Positions 26,617-34,400 of a stretch of 64,000 bases of DNA are shown piece after piece. The position numbers were made by a program, and so were the translations under genes. Under the pieces are notes generated by a model that had not been told where the DNA came from, made no database searches, and saw only the letters and a program-made list of their open reading frames with translations. Position 1 is the first letter of the stretch; each line of letters starts with the position of its first letter. Source of the stretch: Acidobacterium sp. S8. GTDB taxonomy: Bacteria; Acidobacteriota; Terriglobia; Terriglobales; Acidobacteriaceae. The stretch is from NCBI RefSeq assembly GCF_009765985.1, contig NZ_LMUM01000023.1:1-64000 (forward strand). The letters are read 5' to 3'.

Positions 26617-26641
26617 TTTGGCCTTCACATGGAAGGCCAAA
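26617..26641. promoter_or_regulatory. 10-bp inverted repeat before the GH20 operon
   Basis: TTTGGCCTTC (26617-26626) and GAAGGCCAAA (26632-26641) form a perfect inverted repeat with a 5-bp spacer, starting 27 bp upstream of the GH20 start codon. There is no T-tract on either strand, so a simple terminator is unlikely. It could be a repressor operator or a 5'-leader hairpin covering the operon. Confidence 0.45.
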
Positions 26642-26702
26642 TCAAAAGCATATTGTTTCAGCGAACTACATCGACCGTGTCAGCAACGCCGAGCTCTGCA
26701 CT

Positions 26703-28226
26703 TTACGGTGCGCCAGACCCAGCCGACCGGCTTTGCGTATTGTTATTTGCAGGAGCCGAAGTCGAGCTGCTTCCCGCATACTGCGTCGTAGTATGCAGAT
26801 CCACGCCATTGCCCTGCAGGAGAATCGACGAGGAAACAATATTTGTATCCGTGCGGATGACCGTCAGATAAGGGCTGTCATTCGCAACGGTATAGACCTT
26901 ACCAACCGGAGCATTGTAGGTGGAGGCAATAGAACGCGGATGTCCATTGACCGTCAACACCGACTGCACCGTGAAGCTCGAAAGATTGACCATCGTTACC
27001 GTGCCGTCACCTTCATCGGCAACAAAAGCGCGGCTGCCGTCCTGCAGTATCGTAACCGCCGCCGGATGGCTTCCAGTCGCAAGCTTTACTGTCGCAAGTA
27101 CTTGTCCGAAGGTCGAAGTATCTGAATAACCATCTACCGGACCATTGATAGGAACGCTGATAACGCTGATCGAATCGTCATCGTAATTCGCCGTCACCAA
27201 TAGGGACGAGGGAGCGTAGTAGTCGGCGTAGACCGGTCCTTTACCAATATTGATCGTCGCGTTCTTCATATACTGGCTTGCCGAATCCGTATCGAGCTGG
27301 TTTTTATTGCTGTCAATCACGGTAATGGTTCCGCTACCGCGATTGAGAATAAACGCGCGCCGTCCATCCGGAGTCATCAACCCATAAACGGGGCAAATGC
27401 CGACCGGAAGCTGGCTTGAGAGCGTGTTCGAGGTGACATCAATCCCGTCAGCCTCTCCATTTGTCGTCACTGATGAGGGTGTATCGCACTGTCCCCACGT
27501 CACTCCACTGCCGTTCGAGCTGTTGCCCTGGCTGATGCCATAAACCCGCTGCCCGCCCGCCGTGCCAATCACGTTTACCAGCGAAGGAGCTACTGGAATT
27601 TCCTGCTTCAGCGAAGCGACTCCGGATGTGTTATTCGTCAGCACGCCCACGGCTGCCTTGTTCCCCAGATCCACCGCCACAGGCTCAGCCACATATTCGC
27701 CGCCCGTCGTCACCAGCAAATTCGTCAACAATGTGTTGATGGCTCCGCCGGTGCTGGGATCCACAATGCTGGGCAGTGTAGTCGTCAGTACATTTTTTGA
27801 CTGAAGCGTATTGCTCAGCGGAACTGTGCTAACCGTCCCATCGCAGTTCGTGCTGTAAGCTGTTGATCCTGAGGAATCCAGCGCGAATGTGAGCGGCCCC
27901 GTGCCAAGGGTGGCCTGTGCCATCACGCTATCGCCAGAAAAGTCGATCAGCGTCACAACACCCGGCGACGTAGCCACACCAGAGGAAACAAGAGTATTTG
28001 GGCAAGGAGTCGAAGCCCCAGGCTGGGGTACAGTCAAAGTCGGCTGTGAAAACGCAACTACATAACCCGAAGGCTGCGCTGCCGGACCAGTTGGCGTGAC
28101 TGGCGTGACCACGGGGCGGTATTGATTGCCACATCCAGCTGACACACCTGCCAGGGCCACCAGGGCCCCGCAAACAAACCATGGGCGCTTAGGCCCGGTG
28201 ACACTTCGCACTCTCAGATACCTCAT
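26703..28226 (-). CDS. beta-propeller lipoprotein (YncE/YVTN-repeat type)
   Basis: This 507-residue protein has a lipoprotein signal with lipobox VSAGC (Cys32), so it is probably outer-membrane or periplasm anchored. The mature part has YVTN-like repeats: YGLMTPDGRRAFILNRGSGTITVIDSNKN, GSHPAAVTILQDGSRAFVADEGDGTVTMVNLSSF, NGHPRSIASTYNAPVGKVYTVANDSPYLTVI. A low-complexity Ser/Thr/Asn tail closes it. Function is unknown; such propellers usually mediate binding. It is in the same orientation as the GH20 operon, but the 112-bp gap with an inverted repeat argues for separate control. Confidence 0.82.
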   Translation of the reverse strand: MRYLRVRSVTGPKRPWFVCGALVALAGVSAGCGNQYRPVVTPVTPTGPAAQPSGYVVAFSQPTLTVPQPGASTPCPNTLVSSGVATSPGVVTLIDFSGDSVMAQATLGTGPLTFALDSSGSTAYSTNCDGTVSTVPLSNTLQSKNVLTTTLPSIVDPSTGGAINTLLTNLLVTTGGEYVAEPVAVDLGNKAAVGVLTNNTSGVASLKQEIPVAPSLVNVIGTAGGQRVYGISQGNSSNGSGVTWGQCDTPSSVTTNGEADGIDVTSNTLSSQLPVGICPVYGLMTPDGRRAFILNRGSGTITVIDSNKNQLDTDSASQYMKNATINIGKGPVYADYYAPSSLLVTANYDDDSISVISVPINGPVDGYSDTSTFGQVLATVKLATGSHPAAVTILQDGSRAFVADEGDGTVTMVNLSSFTVQSVLTVNGHPRSIASTYNAPVGKVYTVANDSPYLTVIRTDTNIVSSSILLQGNGVDLHTTTQYAGSSSTSAPANNNTQSRSAGSGAP

Positions 28227-28400
28227 TCAGCAACAAATCCTGCAATTGGCAGTGACGCCGGGTATTTCGACCATTCCAAATCGGAAAAGGTCATCTGGCA
28301 AACCGCGGCAAAGCCTGACACAATCGAAGACGACCGCCTCGAAACTAGATTGTAAATCACTCACGCATTTCGATTTGCCATACACCCTGGGAAAATTACT

Positions 28401-29261
28401 ATGTACCCGAAAAACAGGCAATCATCTCCGCTGCAGTGGCAATCGCAACTACTGCTCCTGATTGTAGTTCCTGCCTGCTGCATCTGGATATTCCTGCAAG
28501 CCAGTCGCGCCTGGACCTTCCACAGCCCGGTCTTCATCCAGGCAGCGGGAATCAGTATCGCCTTTGGCCTCACCGTCTGGCTGCTGCGTGCTGCCACCGG
28601 CGCCGCCGCGATGACAGGCGCACTCATCGCCGCATGTCTCTATCTGCGCACCCCCGGCTGGCGAACCGCCCTTATTCCGCTCGGCCTGATGCTGATTCTG
28701 GCGCTTGCCGCCACCCGCGCAGGCCGCGCCCATAAAGAATCGTTAGGCATCGCCGAAGCAAAACGGGGCCGAGTACCCTCACAGGTGGTTGCCAATCTCG
28801 GGATCGCCGCTCTTACAACGCTTCCCCTGACCGCAAATCAGCTTTTTTCTCCGTCCGCCCATTCTGCTCTTTTGTCGATCGCCGCACTTAGCGCTGCCTT
28901 GGCGGAAGCTGCCGCCGACACCGTTTCGTCCGAGTTGGGACAAGTCTTCGGCGGCATGCCTCGCCTGCTCACGACCCTGAAGCCAGTCCCCGTCGGAACC
29001 GACGGAGGAATCACATTCGCCGGAACGGTGGCCGGTTGTATCGCCGCCGCGCTGGTAACGGCCGTTGCCGCGCTCACGCTCCCGTTGAGCGTCCGCACCG
29101 GTTGCGTGGTCTTCTCGTCTGCAATCTTCGGACTCTTCTTTGACAGTTGGCTGGGAGCCGTCTTCGAGCGCCGCGGCTGGCTCAACAATGATGCCGTTAA
29201 TTTTCTTTCCACGCTCGCATCGGCATCCATCGCCGCAGCTCTGCTCGCTCGAAGCCACTAG
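28401..29261 (+). CDS. DUF92 family membrane protein
   Basis: This 286-residue protein has about seven transmembrane helices and DUF92 hallmarks: LRAATGAAAMTGALIAACLYLRTPGW, NLGIAALTTLPL, and ALAEAAADTVSSELGQVFGGMPRLLTTLKPVPVGTDGGITFAGT, ending FDSWLGAVFERRGWLNNDAVNFLSTLASA. The plant homologue VTE6 is a phytyl-phosphate kinase; the bacterial role is less certain but prenyl-phosphate kinase activity is a reasonable guess. It is convergent with the CAP gene (4 bp between stops) and diverges from the propeller lipoprotein. Confidence 0.9.
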   Translation: MYPKNRQSSPLQWQSQLLLLIVVPACCIWIFLQASRAWTFHSPVFIQAAGISIAFGLTVWLLRAATGAAAMTGALIAACLYLRTPGWRTALIPLGLMLILALAATRAGRAHKESLGIAEAKRGRVPSQVVANLGIAALTTLPLTANQLFSPSAHSALLSIAALSAALAEAAADTVSSELGQVFGGMPRLLTTLKPVPVGTDGGITFAGTVAGCIAAALVTAVAALTLPLSVRTGCVVFSSAIFGLFFDSWLGAVFERRGWLNNDAVNFLSTLASASIAAALLARSH

Positions 29262-29265
29262 CCGA

Positions 29266-30027
29266 TCAGTACAGGAGCACGGCAATGTTGTAAGTAGTAA
29301 ATCCCTGGTTCCCACCCTGCTGCCCGCTGCACGCACCAACCGACGCCGTCTTGTATTTGCCGGAGCTGATCCTTTGCTCAAGCGGATCGGGCAATCGTGA
29401 GAGATCAGAGCTTTCCCACCGCATCACAAACAGTGCATGAGAGCCGCTGACATCGCCGCTATCCACCGCGCAGTCCTTACGTGCCGCGCCAGGCGGACGC
29501 GACGGGTCAATATTGTGTTGACGCAGCAAGGCCGCAACTTTCTGCTCCACTTGCTCCGGACCCATAGAGTCAACCGCACTGTCGAATACCACGGCGGCAT
29601 ACCAGTAACCGGCATGCTCCACCACGCCAATTCCAACATTCGTGAGCTTGGGATCAAGAATATTGGCGCGATGCGGCGACGACTTCATCCATTCCTGCTG
29701 CACACCCTCGGCGCCATTGCCCATGGCCACGTTTTCAGCGATCTCGCGAAAATGCGCACCCGCCTGCCCTGCGCGTGCCTGCAAATCAGGCTCGCCCGGA
29801 AGCTGATGCGACAGCGCCTTCTGGTCAAACATCTTCTGCGCATGGCCCTGAGCCGCGGCAGCCAGCGAGGCATCCCAATGCAGCGGCTGCAAACCCTGAT
29901 CCATGCGTGCCTGGTTCGTCAGCGTAAGTAGCTTCTGCTGCTGATCATTTGGCAACTGCTGGGCCACGCCAACGGAAGCGCCCAGCAAAAAGAAAGCGGC
30001 AATTACTCGTATCAGACGCATATTCAC
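29266..30027 (-). CDS. secreted CAP (SCP/PR-1) domain protein
   Basis: This 253-residue protein has a signal peptide (RVIAAFFLLGASVGVAQ) and a CAP domain at about residues 30-155: LLTLTNQARMDQGLQPLHWDASLAAAAQGHAQKMFDQ, HFREIAENVAMG, WMKSSPHRANILDPKLTNVGIGVVEHAGYWYAAVVF. His and Glu positions of the CAP cavity are present. The remaining ~90 residues are unique to this protein. CAP proteins in bacteria have no single established role. Confidence 0.92.
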   Translation of the reverse strand: MNMRLIRVIAAFFLLGASVGVAQQLPNDQQQKLLTLTNQARMDQGLQPLHWDASLAAAAQGHAQKMFDQKALSHQLPGEPDLQARAGQAGAHFREIAENVAMGNGAEGVQQEWMKSSPHRANILDPKLTNVGIGVVEHAGYWYAAVVFDSAVDSMGPEQVEQKVAALLRQHNIDPSRPPGAARKDCAVDSGDVSGSHALFVMRWESSDLSRLPDPLEQRISSGKYKTASVGACSGQQGGNQGFTTYNIAVLLY

Positions 30028-30144
30028 TGGATTGAGATGCGGGATCCGGCACTTCCGCGCTCACGGTTACGAGCTAAAAATGCCGACACTCTGAGTCACA
30101 GGTGAAGAATCCCCAATACTCCCCACCGGCAATCCATCCTTATG

Positions 30145-30519
30145 TCATTTCGTTGTGGAAGGCTTTGCAGCAGCGGGATCCGCAGGCTTATCGTTCAGCG
30201 TGTAAATCACTTCCCCCGGACGGGTATAGTGCAGCCGCTCGCGAGCTTCGTGCTCAATCGCATCGGGGTCATTCTGCAGGTGATCGACGTGGTCCTTCAT
30301 GCGTCCGTTTTCATCCTGCAGCTGAAGAATCTGCTTCTGCAGCTCTTTATCTTCCACCCGTTTCGCCTGGTATGCGGTAACGCCGTTCTGACCGAAGATT
30401 ACGTGGTAGCCGAGAAACACCGCCAGCACCACAGCCGCTGCCGTAGCAAGTCGCCTGCGCATGTGGTACGCCACGCCGACTGCCCGGATCAGATTCGGAT
30501 TTTGAACGACCTGTTTCAT
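30145..30519 (-). CDS. FtsB/DivIC-like septum formation initiator
   Basis: This 124-residue bitopic protein has one transmembrane helix (LATAAAVVLAVFLGYHVIF, about 24-43). A coiled coil (RVEDKELQKQILQLQDENGRMKDHVDHLQNDP) and the family end motif EHEARERLHYTRPGEVIYTL follow. It belongs to the septum-formation initiator family that links FtsL and FtsQ in the divisome. Position after the phosphohexomutase gene (88 bp) suggests possible cotranscription. Confidence 0.9.
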   Translation of the reverse strand: MKQVVQNPNLIRAVGVAYHMRRRLATAAAVVLAVFLGYHVIFGQNGVTAYQAKRVEDKELQKQILQLQDENGRMKDHVDHLQNDPDAIEHEARERLHYTRPGEVIYTLNDKPADPAAAKPSTTK

Positions 30520-30607
30520 CCTGATACAAGGGGCCTCGGCCCCTTCCCTTCCACTACGTCATGTGCGGGCCGAAACCCGCACTATGCTTACTTATCGGAC
30601 GCTGAAT

Positions 30608-32011
30608 CTATTCCAGCACCCAGTCTTTTGCCGCCTGGCTCAGAGGTTCGCTGTCGCTTTCTTTCCGGGCTTCCGAATAGACGCGTACCACCGGTTCCGT
30701 TCCCGAAAGCCGATAGCAGACCCACGAGCCGTCCTCGAGAATCAGCTTCAATCCATCGGTGCGGACAACTTGCGTGACTTTGCGGCCGCCCAGCGTCTTC
30801 GGATCTTCCTTTACCTTCTCAGTAAATTTTTCTTTCACTTCCGGAGTCAAGCGGAAGTTCTCTCTTAATGGATAAAAGGAACCAACCTTGGCAAATAATT
30901 CCTTTAATTGTTGCCCAACACTCTTGCCGCGAACGGCAACCATCTCGGTGACGAGCAGTCCAGCGATAATGCCGTCCTTCTCTGGAACATGGCCGCGAAT
31001 GGTTAATCCCGCGCTCTCTTCCCCGCCAATGGCAATCTTGTCCTCGTCAATCAGGGCGCCAATGTACTTGAACCCGACAGGCGTTTCATAGAGCTGAACC
31101 TTGTGCAGATCGGCGAGCGCATTCACCAGGTTGGTCGTCGCTACCGATTTGGCGACACCGTTCTTCCAGCCGCGCGTTTCAACCAGGTAATCGAAAAGAA
31201 GCGCAATGATGTAGTTCGGCTGGATGAAGGTGCCGTCCGCATCGACAACTCCAAAGCGGTCGGCGTCGCCGTCGGTAGCAATTCCAATGGCAGCACCGGT
31301 TTCCTTCATCTTGGCCTTGCAATCGCCTAAAAGATGATCATCCGGCTCCGGTGCATGGCCGCCAAACAGAACATCGCGGTAGTCGTGCACCGTGGCCACT
31401 TCGATGCCGTTATCCGCAAGCAGCTGCGAGGCGTAGCCTCGTCCCGCTCCCCAGAAAGGATCGCAAACCACCTTGATATTCGCCTTCTTGATCGCTTTGA
31501 TGTCCATCAGTTCCGCAAGATGCTTCAGATAATCAGCCTTTACATCCACTTCTTCAAATTTCGCCTTCGGCTCAGGCGGTGCCGGAACCGCCTCTTCGCC
31601 AAGCGCGGCGATGGCCGCCTCCACCTTGCTCGTCGTTTCCGGCAGGGCTGGCGCACCGTCTGGCGTCGAGAATTTGATCCCGTTATATTCCGGCGGATTG
31701 TGCGAGGCGGTGAAGTTGATGGCACCGCCAGTCTTGAGCTGCCGCACGGCATAGGCAATCGCAGGCGTCGGGGCCGCTTCAGAAATAACGATCGGGGTCA
31801 CTCCATTGGCGGCTAGAATCTTTGCCGCATCGGCAACGAACGTTTCCCCCAGAAAACGCGGGTCGCGCCCCACCAGTACATTCTTCACTCCCGGCTGGGC
31901 GGCAACATACTTGGCGATGCCGGTAACGGCGCGGCGAATGTTGGCGATAGTAAACTCGTCGGCGACGATGGCGCGCCAGCCGGACGTTCCAAACTTGATC
32001 TGCGTGGCCAT
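30608..32011 (-). CDS. phosphoglucomutase/phosphomannomutase family protein
   Basis: This 467-residue alpha-D-phosphohexomutase starts with FGTSGWRAIVADEFT. It has the phosphoserine loop NFTASHNPPEYNG (Ser103), the metal loop ATDGDADRFGVVDADG and the sugar loop GGEESAGLT, and ends in the phosphate-binding domain RLSGTEPVVRVYSEA. These complete the four-domain family. It interconverts hexose 1- and 6-phosphates in the cytoplasm; glucose versus mannose preference cannot be read reliably. Confidence 0.95.
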   Translation of the reverse strand: MATQIKFGTSGWRAIVADEFTIANIRRAVTGIAKYVAAQPGVKNVLVGRDPRFLGETFVADAAKILAANGVTPIVISEAAPTPAIAYAVRQLKTGGAINFTASHNPPEYNGIKFSTPDGAPALPETTSKVEAAIAALGEEAVPAPPEPKAKFEEVDVKADYLKHLAELMDIKAIKKANIKVVCDPFWGAGRGYASQLLADNGIEVATVHDYRDVLFGGHAPEPDDHLLGDCKAKMKETGAAIGIATDGDADRFGVVDADGTFIQPNYIIALLFDYLVETRGWKNGVAKSVATTNLVNALADLHKVQLYETPVGFKYIGALIDEDKIAIGGEESAGLTIRGHVPEKDGIIAGLLVTEMVAVRGKSVGQQLKELFAKVGSFYPLRENFRLTPEVKEKFTEKVKEDPKTLGGRKVTQVVRTDGLKLILEDGSWVCYRLSGTEPVVRVYSEARKESDSEPLSQAAKDWVLE

Positions 32012-32115
32012 GATTCTTTCCTCAAGTGGTTGTGAAAATAAGGGATGACTGTTTTAGGATGCAGGAAGCGAACAGGATACTGCTGCCTTGTCATCTTAAA
32101 TCGCCGGATGGATTC

Positions 32116-32433
32116 ATGGAGCCTTATCGAGTTGTTTTGACCACCGTTTCTTCACTGGAAGAAGCGCGGCGCATGGCATCTTCCCTCGTCGAACAGCGGC
32201 TCGCGGCATGTGTCAACATTCTGAATGAAATTCAATCTGTCTATCGATGGCAGGGCGCAGTCGAAGAATCCTCAGAAGTGCTGCTCCTGATGAAAACCCG
32301 TGTGGAAAAGCTCGAGGCCCTGGAAGCCGCCGTGCGTAGCCTGCATTCTTATGAAGTACCGGAGTTTCTGGTTCTCCCCGCAAATGGAGGCAGTTCAGCG
32401 TACCTGAAGTGGATCGATGAATCTGTCGAATAG
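32116..32433 (+). CDS. cutA: divalent-cation tolerance protein CutA
   Basis: This 105-residue protein matches CutA throughout: YRVVLTTVSSLEEARRMASSLVEQRLAACVNILNEIQSVYRWQGAVEESSEVLLLMKT, then SLHSYEVPEFLVLPANGGSSAYLKWIDESV. CutA forms stable trimers; its role in metal tolerance remains loosely defined. The ATG at 32116 is the family start; an in-frame ATG at 32026 adds an unrelated 30 residues. It diverges from the phosphohexomutase. Confidence 0.93.
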   Translation: MEPYRVVLTTVSSLEEARRMASSLVEQRLAACVNILNEIQSVYRWQGAVEESSEVLLLMKTRVEKLEALEAAVRSLHSYEVPEFLVLPANGGSSAYLKWIDESVE

Positions 32434-32467
32434 CACACCCGACTTTTTGTTATTCTCAATTTGACCC

Positions 32468-32632
32468 ATGCGTGTGCTCTATGTCGTTTTCGTCCTGAGC
32501 ATTTTTGCGCTCATCTGGACAGCGGTTGCTGTTGCCCGCCACGTACGTCGTCATGAAGCGCATGGCGAACCGCACACGGAAGCAGAAACATTGGAAGAAC
32601 CGGCAACCGTTTCTAAGTCCGACTCTGAATAA
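32468..32632 (+). CDS. small single-pass membrane protein
   Basis: This is a 54-residue reading frame, MRVLYVVFVLSIFALIWTAV and onward, between cutA and bioY on the same strand. One hydrophobic helix (residues ~4-22) is followed by a basic, His-rich stretch (ARHVRRHEAHGEPHTEAE) and an acidic tail. The gap to cutA is 34 bp and to bioY 18 bp, which supports a real gene in an operon. Ribosome-binding sequence upstream is weak. The function is unknown. Confidence 0.6.
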   Translation: MRVLYVVFVLSIFALIWTAVAVARHVRRHEAHGEPHTEAETLEEPATVSKSDSE

Positions 32633-32650
32633 CCGGGAGAACTTCGATCT

Positions 32651-33250
32651 ATGGCTCTGATCTCAGCATCGTCTAACGCCGCCGGCAATACACGCGGTTA
32701 CGCAGCAGCCCGCTGGACCGCAACCGTGGTCGCCGGCAGTGTACTTGTCGCCATCTGCGCACATATTTCCGTGCCGCTCTTCTTCACCCCCGTTCCCATG
32801 ACCCTGCAGCCGTTTGCCGTATTGCTCCTCGGCCTGCTCATGAGCCCATCCGCCGCTTTTGCCGCACTGGCTCTCTATCTAGTTGAAGGCGCATCCGGTC
32901 TGCCCGTCTTTACACCACAGGGTCCGGGCGGAATTCTCCAGTTGATGGGACCAACCGGCGGATATCTGATGTCTTACCCCTTCGTCGCCGCGCTTGTCAG
33001 CGTTATGTATCAGCGCCTGCGCATCGGTTCATTCGTTAAGGGATTGGTCGCAGCCGGAGTCGGCGACCTCATGATTCTCGCCTGCGGTACAGACTGGTTG
33101 GCAATCGTCACGCATCAGCATATTTCCAATTTGCTTTCTCTCTCAGTAGTCCCCTTTCTTCCCGGAGACGCGCTCAAGGTTTGCGCTGCCGCGGCCATTG
33201 CCGCCGGCTGGCTGCGTGTGCGTAGAATGGAAGAAACGGTTAACCGCTGA
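32651..33250 (+). CDS. bioY: BioY biotin transporter S component
   Basis: This 199-residue six-helix protein has BioY patterns: AICAHISVPLFFTPVPMTLQPFAVLLLGLLMSP, ALYLVEGASGLPVFTPQGPGGILQLMGPTGGYLMSYPFVA, and FLPGDALKVCAAAAIAAG near the end. It binds biotin in the membrane and either works alone or with the shared ECF energizing module; no ecfA or ecfT genes are nearby. GGGAG precedes the ATG. Confidence 0.94.
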   Translation: MALISASSNAAGNTRGYAAARWTATVVAGSVLVAICAHISVPLFFTPVPMTLQPFAVLLLGLLMSPSAAFAALALYLVEGASGLPVFTPQGPGGILQLMGPTGGYLMSYPFVAALVSVMYQRLRIGSFVKGLVAAGVGDLMILACGTDWLAIVTHQHISNLLSLSVVPFLPGDALKVCAAAAIAAGWLRVRRMEETVNR

Positions 33251-33326
33251 TTTCCTCCCACCCCCATTGCGTGAGCGCCGCGAAGAGTTCGCGCTCCTAT
33301 AGAAGTAGAAAGGAATCAAACCCGCA

Positions 33327-34223
33327 GTGACTGCATCCGCTTCTTCTCCGAAAACCGAATCTGCTGAACCGCATTCAAACTCTGCGCAGACACGCGAAAT
33401 TGCGATTGCACATAGTCCCGACTCGGACGACGCCTTTATGTTTTACGGGCTGGCGACAAACAAGATTCGCGTCAACGGCTACAAATTTACCCATGCGTTG
33501 TGCGACATCGAGACACTGAATCAGAGGGCAATGAACGAGGCCTTCTACGATGTAACGGCGATCTCATTCCACGCATATCCCTATATTCAGGACAACTACG
33601 CCCTGATGGCCTGCGGCGGGTCGGTGGGCGAAGGCTACGGGCCTATGATCGTAGCCAGCCAGAAATTCACCCTCAGCGAAGTCAAGAAAATTAAAATCGC
33701 TGTTCCCGGTACCCTGACAACGGCATATCTTGCGCTGAAACTCTTCGCTCCGGAAATCGAAACCGCAGTAGTCCCCTTCGACAAGATCATTCCTGAAGTG
33801 CAGGCCGGAAATTTCCAGGCCGGGCTCATCATCCACGAAGGTCAGCTAACCTACGGACAGAGCGGGCTGCATAAGATCATCGATCTCGGCCAGTGGTGGC
33901 GCGAAGAAACAAAGCTGCCGTTGCCATTGGGTGGCAACGCGATTCGCCGTTCTCTCGGAAACGATGTCATGCTCAAGGTCACGCAGGCTCTGCGCGACAG
34001 CATCCAGCACGGACTCGACCATCGCGAAGAAGCGCTGGACTATGCCATGCAGTTTGCCCGCGACCTCGATACAAACCTCGCAGACAAATTCGTCGGCATG
34101 TATGTCAATGAGCGCACGCTGAACTACGGTGAAGACGGCCGCGAAGCCATCCGCAAGCTGCTCACTCTCGGCTACGAACGCGGCATCATTCCGCATCCCG
34201 TGAAAGTAGATTTCGTCGGATAG
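33327..34223 (+). CDS. MqnA/MqnD-family protein, MqnD-like
   Basis: This is a 298-residue periplasmic-binding-fold enzyme without signal peptide. IAHSPDSDDAFMFYGL, CDIETLNQRAMNEAFYDVTAISFHAYPYIQDNYALMACGGSVGEGYGPMIVAS and LPLPLGGNAIRRSLG follow the MqnD layout. MqnD (1,4-dihydroxy-6-naphthoate synthase) acts in the futalosine menaquinone route. The usual SPCPNDTF start is SPDSDDAF here, a variant of the active-site loop, so activity is likely but not certain. The start is GTG at 33327 with AGGA upstream. A strong terminator follows at 34242-34275. Confidence 0.8.
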   Translation: MTASASSPKTESAEPHSNSAQTREIAIAHSPDSDDAFMFYGLATNKIRVNGYKFTHALCDIETLNQRAMNEAFYDVTAISFHAYPYIQDNYALMACGGSVGEGYGPMIVASQKFTLSEVKKIKIAVPGTLTTAYLALKLFAPEIETAVVPFDKIIPEVQAGNFQAGLIIHEGQLTYGQSGLHKIIDLGQWWREETKLPLPLGGNAIRRSLGNDVMLKVTQALRDSIQHGLDHREEALDYAMQFARDLDTNLADKFVGMYVNERTLNYGEDGREAIRKLLTLGYERGIIPHPVKVDFVG

Positions 34224-34241
34224 CTCTGCAACAGTCCTGTG

Positions 34242-34275
34242 AAAAATGCCATCTCGCAATCGAGATGGCATTTTT
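34242..34275. terminator. bidirectional intrinsic terminator
   Basis: AAAAATGCCATCTCG (34242-34256) and CGAGATGGCATTTTT (34261-34275) form a perfect 15-bp hairpin with a 4-nt loop, flanked by A- and T-tracts. It ends the MqnD-like gene and could work from both sides. Confidence 0.92.
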
Positions 34276-34352
34276 CTTTGAGGATTGCCTTTGCCCTTAG
34301 ATAACTGAGCCATCCGTAGTGGGCATTACCAGATAGCAATCCGCGAATAAAA

Positions 34353-34384
34353 CAAAAAAAGCCCCGCCTTTCAGCGGGGCTTTT
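34353..34384 (-). terminator. intrinsic terminator for the TonB-dependent receptor gene
   Basis: A GCCCCGC/GCGGGGC stem with a short loop is followed on the minus strand by TTTTTTTGTTTT. It lies 17 bp after the receptor stop codon. Confidence 0.93.
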
Positions 34385-34400
34385 GTCGCAGGGTTCAGGT

